From: Hoeflea prorocentri
GTDB taxonomy: Bacteria > Pseudomonadota > Alphaproteobacteria > Rhizobiales > Rhizobiaceae
Length of the DNA: 64,000 nucleotides
Assembly: GCF_027944115.1 (NCBI RefSeq)
Contig: NZ_JAPJZI010000001.1
Location: forward strand, 3,472,001 to 3,536,000
Direction of reading: 5' to 3'
The notes below the pieces were generated by a model, which saw only the letters and a program-made list of their open reading frames with translations, was not told the DNA's origin and searched no databases. This document shows, piece by piece, positions 1 to 7,485 of the stretch. Made by a program: the position numbers and the translations under genes. Within the stretch, counting starts at the first letter, position 1. Each line of letters opens with the position of its first letter.

Positions 1-1
1 G

Positions 2-502
2 GATCCGTCCGATCTTGTCTATCTCTTCGCCCCGCTCAAACAGGCGCGGCTCGACTACCTGGTTCAAAAGGCGGTGGAAATGGGTGCAGGCGTGCTGCAG
101 CCGGTTTTGACCCATCACACGCAATCGGGCCGCATCAACCTTCGAAGGCTTGAGCGAAACGTGATCGAAGCATGTGAGCAATGCGGTGTTCTCTCGCCGG
201 CAGAGTGCCGCGAACCGGCCAAGCTGGAAAGACTGCTTGAAGGCTGGGACAGCGATCGCCGGCTGATCTATTGCGATGAAGCCGCCGACACCCACAACCC
301 GATCGCCGTGCTTCAGGCACTGCCGAACAGTCCGCTCGCCGTTCTCATCGGTCCGGAGGGCGGGTTTTCCGAAGACGAACGGACACTGCTTCGCTCATGC
401 GATTTCGTGACGGCTATCCCTCTTGGTCCGCGCATCCTCCGCGCCGACACGGCAGCAGTCGCAGCCCTTGCTCTTGTTCAGGCCACAATCGGCGACTGGT
501 GA
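2..502 (+). CDS. rsmE: 16S rRNA (uracil-1498-N3)-methyltransferase RsmE, 5'-truncated by window edge
   Basis: C-terminal two thirds of RsmE, which methylates U1498 of 16S rRNA using S-adenosylmethionine. The frame is open from base 2, so the gene starts outside the window. The SPOUT-fold SAM-binding knot is visible as GPEGGF followed by [11 protein letters not shown] near the C-terminus, both hallmarks of the family. The upstream part contains QKAVEMG and a conserved EACEQCGV helix. The next gene, gshA, follows after 171 bases on the same strand; this rsmE-gshA neighbourhood is common in rhizobia. Family assignment is secure; only the N-terminal RNA-binding (PUA-like) part is missing from view. 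Confidence 0.95.
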   Translation, partial: DPSDLVYLFAPLKQARLDYLVQKAVEMGAGVLQPVLTHHTQSGRINLRRLERNVIEACEQCGVLSPAECREPAKLERLLEGWDSDRRLIYCDEAADTHNPIAVLQALPNSPLAVLIGPEGGFSEDERTLLRSCDFVTAIPLGPRILRADTAAVAALALVQATIGDW

Positions 503-673
503 ACCGATATGCGCTCATCAACTATTTCTGAACGCTGCGATCAACGATTTTTGCTTGCATGCTGCGGCAAACCAGTCCAAGCAGCGCGAGCGCCAGACAA
601 ATGGTGCTGCGCAGTGTATCAAGCCACGGGCGAGACCAGGCCTGCCCGACAGAATAAAGAGAAATAGTGCGAT

Positions 674-2047
674 ATGGCTCGCGACACGACCGACCAGACC
701 CCCGTCACGACACACGACGAACTGATCTCCTATCTGGCTGACGGTTGCAAGCCGAAGGACGACTTCCGTATCGGCACCGAGCACGAAAAGTTCGCCTTCT
801 TCTTGCAAGACAATACGCCGGTTCCCTACGAAGGACCGCGATCCATCTCGGCCTTGCTGACGGGCATGCGCGATGTGCTGGGCTGGGAGCCGATCCTCGA
901 CGAGGGCAAGATCATCGGTCTTGTCGAGCCGACGGGCCATGGAGCCATTTCGCTTGAGCCCGGCGGCCAGTTCGAGCTTTCAGGCGCGCCGCTTGAAAAC
1001 ATTCACCAGACCTGCCGGGAATCCAATGCCCATCTGTCGCAGTTGCGGGAGATCGCCGAACCGCTCGGCATCGGCTTCCTGGGTCTCGGCGGCAGCCCGC
1101 TTTGGACGCGCGACGAGACACCGCGCATGCCGAAATCGCGCTACGATATCATGACGCGCTACATGCCCAAGGTCGGCAGCCAGGGCATCGACATGATGTA
1201 CCGGACCTGCACGATCCAGGTTAATCTCGATTTTTCCAGCGAGGCGGACATGCGCCGCAAGATGCAGGTGTCCATGCGTCTGCAACCGCTGGCGACCGCT
1301 CTTTTCGCCCTGTCTCCGTTTACCGAAGGAAAACCGAACGGACTTCTTTCATGGCGCTCCAATATCTGGCGCGATACCGACAAGGACCGCACGGGTATCC
1401 TTCCCTTCGTGTTCGCGGATGATTTCGGCTTTGCCGACTATGTCGAATGGGCGCTTGACGTGCCGATGTATTTTATCTTGCGCGAGGGCCGGTATCACGA
1501 CTGCACACATGTCACGTTCCGCCAGTTCATGAACGGTGCCCTGGAAGGACAGGTGCCCGAAGGGCATCCGACAATGGGTGACTGGACCAACCACCTTTCT
1601 ACCTTGTTTCCTGAAGTGCGCTTGAAGCAATTTCTGGAGATGCGCGGCGCCGATGGCGGCCCCTGGCGCAAGATCTGTGCGCTGCCGGCCTTCTGGGTGG
1701 GCCTGCTTTATGACGATGCGGCGCTTGATGCCGCAATGGAACTGACAAAGACCTGGGGCGTCGACGAGGTACAGGCACTGCGCGATTCGGTGCCGCAAAA
1801 GGGTTTCGATGCCGAAATCGCCGGCAAAAGCCTGCATGACATTTCGCGCGACGTGCTCGGTATCGCCAGGTCCGGCCTGCAGTCACGCGGCAGGCTGAGC
1901 GAGGACGACAATGACGAAGCGCATTTCCTGGCGCCGCTCGAAGAAGCCGTTGCGCGCGGCAAAACCGGTGCGCAGGAGCTGCTGGACCTTTATCACGGCC
2001 GCTGGGACGGCTCCGTGGATCCTGTCTTCAAAGACTACGCCTATTGA
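674..2047 (+). CDS. gshA: Glutamate-cysteine ligase
   Basis: Catalyses the ATP-dependent first step of glutathione synthesis, joining glutamate and cysteine in the cytoplasm. The 457-residue product matches the plant/alphaproteobacterial GCL type rather than the enterobacterial one: the N-terminal ELISYLADGCKP segment is followed by RIGTEHEKF, the glutamate/metal site typical of this class, and later by GRYHDCTHVTFRQFM and PGGQFELSG. The ATG at 674 has only a weak upstream ribosome site (GAGAAA). It is preceded by rsmE and followed by an unrelated DUF937 gene, so it may be transcribed with rsmE. No gshB is present in the window. Confidence 0.95.
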   Translation: MARDTTDQTPVTTHDELISYLADGCKPKDDFRIGTEHEKFAFFLQDNTPVPYEGPRSISALLTGMRDVLGWEPILDEGKIIGLVEPTGHGAISLEPGGQFELSGAPLENIHQTCRESNAHLSQLREIAEPLGIGFLGLGGSPLWTRDETPRMPKSRYDIMTRYMPKVGSQGIDMMYRTCTIQVNLDFSSEADMRRKMQVSMRLQPLATALFALSPFTEGKPNGLLSWRSNIWRDTDKDRTGILPFVFADDFGFADYVEWALDVPMYFILREGRYHDCTHVTFRQFMNGALEGQVPEGHPTMGDWTNHLSTLFPEVRLKQFLEMRGADGGPWRKICALPAFWVGLLYDDAALDAAMELTKTWGVDEVQALRDSVPQKGFDAEIAGKSLHDISRDVLGIARSGLQSRGRLSEDDNDEAHFLAPLEEAVARGKTGAQELLDLYHGRWDGSVDPVFKDYAY

Positions 2048-2174
2048 CAATGCCGGCATCGCCGGCCCGCGTCACCGGTGAAGGGGCGGTCCGCACTCAA
2101 CACATTGCCTGTCCCGGTCAAATCTGATTCTATGAGCGCAGTGCCCTACCACGCTGACCATGGAGGCTCAGATC

Positions 2175-2975
2175 ATGCTGCCGCTCTACGAAATGATGAT
2201 GCGTGCCCAGAACGGTGAGGCGATGCGCGCCTTTGCCGGGCAATTCGGGATGAGCGAGGAGCAGGTCAACCGGGCCATGGAGGCCTTGATGCCTGCCTTT
2301 GCCACAGGCCTGAAGCGAAGCACGGCCAGCCCGCAGGGTATCGGTGAATTCATGCAGGCGCTCACGATGGGCCATTATGCGGACTATTTCAACGATCTTG
2401 CCGCCGCCTTCACACCGCAAGGCATCGCGGAAGGCAATGCGATGCTCGGCCGGATATTCGGATCAAAGGATGTCAGCCGGGCCATAGCCAACCAGGCGGC
2501 CATGGCAACAGGGATTGCCCAGGACGTCTTCAAGCAGATGATGCCGGCAGTTGCCTCGATCCTTATGGGAGGCCTGTTCAATCAGGCGTCTGCGGCAGGC
2601 TCGAAACCCGATACGGGCAATCCGGTCGCCGACATGTTCGGCCAGATGATGGCGCAAACGGCTCAGTCTCAAAAGCAGGCAGCCGAGTTCACCGGTCAGC
2701 TCGGCAAGATGATGGAGGAGACGTTCGGCGGCAGTGCGGCCAGGTCAAACGATAAACCGCAGGCGCTCAATCCGTTCACAGACATGATGGAAACCATGAT
2801 GAAGAACGGTTTCCCGGGCATGGCGCAGCCGGCCGAGCCGGAAAAGGAAGAAAATCCGTATTCAAAGATGATCAGCGACATGTTCGACGCCGGCACAAAG
2901 GTGCAGAAAGAATACCAGAAGAATGTCGATGCGGTGTTCGACAGCTACATGAAGAATCTGGGCGGCAAGAGTTAA
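2175..2975 (+). CDS. DUF937 family protein
   Basis: Predicted 266-residue cytoplasmic protein of unknown function. The N-terminal 130 residues are helical and methionine-rich (LPLYEMMMRAQNGEAM, FKQMMPAVASILMGGL) and resemble the DUF937/YidB family; the C-terminal half is low-complexity, Gln/Met/Lys rich, with repeated short segments of the type DMMETMMKNGFPGM. The start is placed at 2175 because GGAGG at 2162-2166 lies eight bases before it; an in-frame ATG at 2160 sits in front of that ribosome site and is unlikely to be used. It stands alone between gshA and the DUF1127 gene and is followed by hairpins. Confidence 0.8.
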   Translation: MLPLYEMMMRAQNGEAMRAFAGQFGMSEEQVNRAMEALMPAFATGLKRSTASPQGIGEFMQALTMGHYADYFNDLAAAFTPQGIAEGNAMLGRIFGSKDVSRAIANQAAMATGIAQDVFKQMMPAVASILMGGLFNQASAAGSKPDTGNPVADMFGQMMAQTAQSQKQAAEFTGQLGKMMEETFGGSAARSNDKPQALNPFTDMMETMMKNGFPGMAQPAEPEKEENPYSKMISDMFDAGTKVQKEYQKNVDAVFDSYMKNLGGKS

Positions 2976-2991
2976 CAGATCCGGGCAAAAG

Positions 2992-3019
2992 CCCGACGAC
3001 TGCTAATGCAGCCGTCGGG
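2992..3019 (+). terminator. Stem-loop downstream of the DUF937 gene
   Basis: CCCGACG-A-CTGC, loop TAAT, GCAG-C-CGTCGGG: an eleven-pair stem with one A/C mismatch, starting 17 bases after the DUF937 stop. A second hairpin, GCGGGC/GCCCGC, follows at 3026-3050. Neither has a T run, so intrinsic termination is possible but not certain. Confidence 0.45.
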
Positions 3020-3168
3020 TAAGTAGCGGGCACAGGGCATATTGGCCCGCTGGGGAAGCAGTATCGACTACGCGATTGGGAGATCCGCGCCTGGATCATC
3101 TTGCCCGGCCGGGGGGAGACCTGCCGGGAAAATCAGAACCGTATGGGGCACCGATACTGCAAGAGCTA

Positions 3169-3444
3169 TCAAAGCAACGTGAGCTGCGACCTTCGGCGCA
3201 ACGCTGCGCGCATAAGATCCATCGAGTTATCGTCGAACGGGCCACCCCTGAGAGCGTGGCGCAGATCGTCCCGCGAGATACCGATGTCATCGAGCATATG
3301 ATCGTTGAAATCGCTCAGGCCCATCACCTGCCGGCGATTACGGTAACGCACGAAAAGAGAGACGATCGCTTTACGTGCGGTTGTCCAGGCGGATCCACGC
3401 TTTCCGGCTGCCTGTATATCGAGGGCTCTATTGATACTGGTCAT
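3169..3444 (-). CDS. DUF1127 small protein (YjiS-like)
   Basis: A 91-residue protein with the C-terminal DUF1127 signature: FNDHMLDDIGISRDDLRHAL preceded by a basic, hydrophobic helix (AIVSLFVRYRNRRQVMGLSD). Members are small, positively charged, stress- or nutrient-regulated proteins; several in Agrobacterium have been linked to RNA binding and phosphate/carbon homeostasis. The start at 3444 is chosen because AAGGAG sits just before it; the longer reading frame to 3534 lacks a ribosome site. It is transcribed divergently from the LysR-type gene that begins about 210 bases away, so that regulator is the obvious candidate to control it. Confidence 0.85.
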   Translation of the reverse strand: MTSINRALDIQAAGKRGSAWTTARKAIVSLFVRYRNRRQVMGLSDFNDHMLDDIGISRDDLRHALRGGPFDDNSMDLMRAALRRRSQLTLL

Positions 3445-3657
3445 TACATCTCTCCTTTCCGAGTCCGCCCCTTTGTGGGAACTGCGGACTCCAGTAATGG
3501 CGGCATGACTCGTCATCAGCAGGTTGGAATTCAAATTTTGGAAGCATGCCGCCGCCGCAACTCATCAGTGCGACGCAATGCATAATTTCAAAGCTTGACT
3601 AATTAATCTGGTGAATGTTTCTAATAGTAATTATCATTTTTTTTGATGAGCCCTTTC

Positions 3658-4602
3658 ATGGCCGCACCTCTTGATCTCGACCAGCTCAGAACCTTCATCG
3701 CGATTGTCGATATGGGGAGTTTCACCCGCGCCGCGCAGGAGGTGAACAAGACCCAGTCGGCGGTATCCATGCAGATGCGACGGCTTGAGGAAAGGATCGG
3801 CAAAACTCTGTTTGAAAAGGACGGGCGTATCAACCGGCTGACCGGCGAAGGCGAACGTCTGCTCGCCTATGCACGGCGGCTTGTCAGGCTGAACAATGAA
3901 ACGCTTGCCGCCTTCGATGAGGAGGCGCTTGCCGGAACGATCCGTCTTGGAACGCCGGACGATTATGCCGACCGGTATATGCCCGACATCATCGCGCGGT
4001 TTGCCAAGACAAATCCGAATGTCGAGCTGACGATCACCTGCGAGCCCTCGAAGGACCTCGTCGAGAGAGTCCATCGCAATGAGCTGGACATCGCGCTTGT
4101 CACCCATAATCCGAAAGTACGCAACTCGGTGATTGTCCGGTCCGAGCCTTTGCTTTGGGTCACGTCCATGGCGCACTCGGTTCATGCGGAGACGCCGGTT
4201 CCGCTGGCGGTGGGGCGGCGCAGCTGCGACTGGCGGCAACTCGGTTGCGCGGCGCTCGATTCGGTCGGGCGCGAATACAGTATCCTTTTCACAAGCTGGT
4301 CGTCGACCGTCGTCGCATCGGCGGTGCTGGCCGGCCTTGCCGTGTCCTTGCTGCCGGAATCGGCGTTGCGGCCCGGCATGCGCATCCTGACGCCTGGCGA
4401 TGGATATCCGGCCCTGCCGCCGGCCGAAATCGGCATGATCAGACGGCCAGGCGTCGCCACGGTGCTCATGGACGCGATCACCGATCATATCGCCGCAAGT
4501 CTCGACAATATGTCGCCGGCTGAGGAAGGCGCCAACGGCCGTGGACCGCAGCGCAAGCCCCACGGCCGGCAAAAGAACGCACTGGCATCCTTCAGTTGGT
4601 AG
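3658..4602 (+). CDS. LysR family transcriptional regulator
   Basis: LysR-type regulator of 314 residues. The N-terminal winged helix-turn-helix runs over about the first 65 residues (LDQLRTFIAIVDMGSFTRAAQEVNKTQSAVS...) and is followed by a periplasmic-binding-protein-like effector domain (GTIRLGTPDDYADRYMPDII; DIALVTHN). Three in-frame starts lie close together: TTG 3643, ATG 3646 and ATG 3658. None has a strong ribosome site; 3658 places the helix-turn-helix at the usual distance from the N-terminus. The tail after residue 295 is basic and disordered. Divergent from the DUF1127 gene; effector unknown. Confidence 0.88.
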   Translation: MAAPLDLDQLRTFIAIVDMGSFTRAAQEVNKTQSAVSMQMRRLEERIGKTLFEKDGRINRLTGEGERLLAYARRLVRLNNETLAAFDEEALAGTIRLGTPDDYADRYMPDIIARFAKTNPNVELTITCEPSKDLVERVHRNELDIALVTHNPKVRNSVIVRSEPLLWVTSMAHSVHAETPVPLAVGRRSCDWRQLGCAALDSVGREYSILFTSWSSTVVASAVLAGLAVSLLPESALRPGMRILTPGDGYPALPPAEIGMIRRPGVATVLMDAITDHIAASLDNMSPAEEGANGRGPQRKPHGRQKNALASFSW

Positions 4603-4644
4603 ACCGGCCTTGACCGGACGGCCAGAACCGGGCGCTATAGATCC

Positions 4645-6231
4645 ATGGCTCAACCTTCTTCCGGCGATTCGCAAAGCAACCTGGCGGAATATTCCGTCAG
4701 CGAAATATCGGGCTCGATCAAGCGGACCGTCGAGGATGCGTTCGGTCATGTGCGCATTCGCGGCGAAGTCTCCGGATATCGAGGCCCGCACTCCTCCGGA
4801 CATGCCTATTTTTCGCTAAAGGACGACCGTGCACGGATCGAGGCGGTGATCTGGCGCGGCGTTTTCTCCAAGCTGAAGTTCAAGCCCGAAGAGGGCATGG
4901 AGATGATCGCCACCGGCAAGGTGACGACCTATCCGGGATCCTCCAAGTATCAGATCGTCATTGAATCGATGGAGCCGGCGGGCGCCGGCGCGCTGATGGC
5001 GCTTTTGGAGGAGCGACGCAAGAAGCTGGCCGCGGAAGGCCTCTTTGACGAGGCGCGGAAACAGCTGCTGCCGCATATGCCCCGCGTCATCGGCGTTGTC
5101 ACGTCACCAACCGGCGCCGTCATCCGCGACATCCTGCATCGCATCACTGACCGTTTTCCGGTTCATGTCCTTGTCTGGCCGGTGCGTGTTCAGGGCGAAA
5201 CCAGCGGTGACGAGGTGGCAGCCGCCATAAACGGTTTCAATGCGCTGGAGCCGGGCGGACCGCTTGCCCGGCCCGATGTGCTGATCGTTGCGCGCGGCGG
5301 TGGCAGCCTTGAGGATTTGTGGGGGTTCAATGACGAAGCCGTCGTACGGGCCGCCGCGCAGAGCGATATTCCGCTGATCTCTGCCGTCGGCCATGAAACC
5401 GATTGGACCCTGATCGATCATGCCGCCGATGTGCGGGCGCCGACACCCACGGGCGCGGCGGAGATGGCGGTTCCGGTCAAGGCGGAGCTTGAGGCCGGGC
5501 TTGCGGCCATCGCAGCGCGCCTTTCCGGCAGCGTCTCGCGATCTCTGGACAGCAACCGGCAGTCCGTCAGGGCGCTCTCCCGTGCCCTGCCCTCCATCGA
5601 CATGCTTCTGGCCTTGCCCAGACGCCGGTTTGACGAGGCCGCAAGCCGGCTCGGGCGCGCACTGCAGCTCAATACGGCGGGCAAGCGACAGCTTTTCGAA
5701 CGCCGCGCCGCGCAACTGACGCCGGCAACCCTGCAAAGACAGGTGCTTGAGAAGAACCAGCGCCTGCTGGAACTTGGAACGCGTAACGAACGGCAGCTTG
5801 AACGACAGATCGAGCGTTCCGCGTCGAGGCTATCCAATGCGTCTGCTCGGCTGACGTTGCGTCCGGCGGCCGACAAGGCGGCACGCGGGCGCGAGCGCGT
5901 CCAGGTGCTTGCCCGAAGGTCGGGTGAAATTGTTTCGCTGCTTTATGAAAGGCAGGAGCGCAAATTGCAGGAAGCGGCCCGCCTGCTCAATTCACTGTCC
6001 TATCGCAACGTCCTCAAGCGCGGTTATGCCGTCGTTCGCGATTCGCAGGATCTGGCGGTGGAAAGTGTTGCTGCTCTTTCGCAGGGTGACGCGATATCAC
6101 TGGAGTTTGCCGACGGAAGGCTGAGCGCCGTCGCGGGCGATCAGGCCGCGGAACCGAAACGCGCCAAACCAAAACCAAAAAAACCCGGCAAACCTGCCAA
6201 GGGCGGCGCGGATCAGGGCAGCCTTTTCTGA
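4645..6231 (+). CDS. xseA: Exodeoxyribonuclease VII large subunit
   Basis: Catalytic subunit of exonuclease VII, which degrades single-stranded DNA and works in repair and recombination with XseB (not in this window). The 528-residue product starts with an OB-fold ([32 protein letters not shown]), followed by the catalytic domain with [16 protein letters not shown]-like and [15 protein letters not shown] segments and [28 protein letters not shown], both diagnostic. A long coiled-coil region follows, then [17 protein letters not shown]. The C-terminus is a Lys/Pro-rich tail ([18 protein letters not shown]) typical of rhizobial XseA. Starts 42 bases after the LysR stop on the same strand. Confidence 0.96.
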   Translation: MAQPSSGDSQSNLAEYSVSEISGSIKRTVEDAFGHVRIRGEVSGYRGPHSSGHAYFSLKDDRARIEAVIWRGVFSKLKFKPEEGMEMIATGKVTTYPGSSKYQIVIESMEPAGAGALMALLEERRKKLAAEGLFDEARKQLLPHMPRVIGVVTSPTGAVIRDILHRITDRFPVHVLVWPVRVQGETSGDEVAAAINGFNALEPGGPLARPDVLIVARGGGSLEDLWGFNDEAVVRAAAQSDIPLISAVGHETDWTLIDHAADVRAPTPTGAAEMAVPVKAELEAGLAAIAARLSGSVSRSLDSNRQSVRALSRALPSIDMLLALPRRRFDEAASRLGRALQLNTAGKRQLFERRAAQLTPATLQRQVLEKNQRLLELGTRNERQLERQIERSASRLSNASARLTLRPAADKAARGRERVQVLARRSGEIVSLLYERQERKLQEAARLLNSLSYRNVLKRGYAVVRDSQDLAVESVAALSQGDAISLEFADGRLSAVAGDQAAEPKRAKPKPKKPGKPAKGGADQGSLF

Positions 6232-6285
6232 ACCGTTTGACCGAATACATCGCTTAACCACCGCTCAACAGGAATGGAAACGACC

Positions 6286-6792
6286 ATGTCCAAATCGAAA
6301 ACATATGTCGTCAGCACGTCTCAGATCCCTTCAGAGGCCGCATTTCATTTCAGCCACCCCCTCAACCCGAATTCGGATATGCGGCTGGTGCCGCTTTCCG
6401 ATCAGACGGGGATGCAGAGAATGGGTGTCACTCTTGGCCGCATCCCTCCCGGCAAAGAGGGGTTCTTGCCGCATAGCCAGGTCAGTCAGGAGGAGTTTAT
6501 CTTCATTCTCGAAGGTGAAGGACACCTGACGATCGACGGCGATGTCACTGTTGTGGTGCCCGGAGACTTTGCCGGTTTCCCAACCGACGGTGCTGTTCAT
6601 CATCTTGAAAACAAAGGAAACTCGGATCTCGTTTATCTGATGGGCGGGGAAAGGACGGCTGCCGAAGTCGCCCGCTTCCCGACCCTCGGCAAAACCGGCT
6701 TCTGGGCGGACGGTGCGATGCATTTTGTCGACGATGCGGATGTTACGGCTTATAGGCCGGAAGACTTTGCGCTCAGAAAGAGCGACGGGTGA
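6286..6792 (+). CDS. Cupin domain protein
   Basis: A 168-residue single-cupin protein. The cupin motifs are GFLPHSQVSQEEFIFILEGEG (motif 1, with His and Glu metal ligands) and PGDFAGFPTDGAVHHLEN (motif 2, with a His ligand). Such proteins can be metal-dependent dioxygenases, isomerases or sugar-binding proteins; substrate cannot be told. The ATG at 6286 (MSKSK) is favoured over the one at 6274, since the GGA-type ribosome sites fit the later codon better. It follows xseA by 54 bases and ends six bases before the convergent acvB-like gene, leaving no room for separate terminators. Confidence 0.82.
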   Translation: MSKSKTYVVSTSQIPSEAAFHFSHPLNPNSDMRLVPLSDQTGMQRMGVTLGRIPPGKEGFLPHSQVSQEEFIFILEGEGHLTIDGDVTVVVPGDFAGFPTDGAVHHLENKGNSDLVYLMGGERTAAEVARFPTLGKTGFWADGAMHFVDDADVTAYRPEDFALRKSDG

Positions 6793-6798
6793 CGCGGT

Positions 6799-7485
6799 TT
6801 AGTCAGGCCGGCGCTGCCTGACTTCCGCGTCGATGATATCGGCAATCAACGTCCAGTTCCGGTCATAAGTGTGGCCGCCGGGAACCCCCGTCACTGCAAC
6901 GCCGGCGGCAACGCCACAGGCCATATCCGTCTCCTTGTTTCCGGTCAGGCACAGAACCTTTTCAGACGGCAATTCATCAATCGCGGCGGCGACGCCATGG
7001 CTGCCGCATATGATGCCGAACATGCCGAGCAACGAGATTTCAAACTCTGTTTTCAGGAAGGGGCTCAACAGCGCGATGAGTACGATTCGATTGCGCGTAT
7101 CGGCACTCATCAGCGGCCAGGCAAAGGGCACGGTATCGGCTCCGAAAGAATAGCCGGCGATGATAAGGTCTTCAGTCTGCCATTGAGTTGCAAAATGTTG
7201 CAGTAACCGCTCGGTATCGACAGCCATGGTTTGCGGCGCCTGCTCATACCAGAAATACCGCAGCGAACTGACGCCGACGACTCCGTAGTCACGCTGCGCC
7301 AGGGCGTCTGCCATGCCCTGCATGGTGGCACTCCAGCCGCCATCGCCCGACCACAGGACCACCGTGGCCTTGGCCCTGCCCGAAGACGGCTGCGTGACAT
7401 GTACCGGCAAATCGTCAATGGCGGTCTGCGCCACCGCCGGAACAGCCAAGGCGAGCACGACAAGGATGGCTGCCAGGAACCTCAC
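6799..7485 (-). CDS. AcvB/VirJ family serine hydrolase (short form), probable lysyl-phosphatidylglycerol hydrolase
   Basis: A 228-residue secreted alpha/beta hydrolase. Signal peptide MRFLAAILVVLALAVPAVAQ; nucleophile elbow GYSFGAD (GxSxG), then LTGNKETD and GGHTYDRNW as likely Asp and His regions. Agrobacterium AcvB (about twice as long) hydrolyses lysyl-phosphatidylglycerol in the periplasm, and Rhizobium tropici AtvA is its partner to LpiA. This copy has only one domain, the size of VirJ. It starts with GTG inside the stop codon of the upstream lpiA/mprF gene (GTGA overlap), which argues for coupled translation and a joint role in setting lysyl-PG levels. Confidence 0.88.
   Translation of the reverse strand: MRFLAAILVVLALAVPAVAQTAIDDLPVHVTQPSSGRAKATVVLWSGDGGWSATMQGMADALAQRDYGVVGVSSLRYFWYEQAPQTMAVDTERLLQHFATQWQTEDLIIAGYSFGADTVPFAWPLMSADTRNRIVLIALLSPFLKTEFEISLLGMFGIICGSHGVAAAIDELPSEKVLCLTGNKETDMACGVAAGVAVTGVPGGHTYDRNWTLIADIIDAEVRQRRPD

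Noticed and set aside
3634-4803. 389-codon minus-strand open frame opposite the LysR gene
   Set aside because: Overlaps the LysR gene and the start of xseA, both well supported; no start signal.
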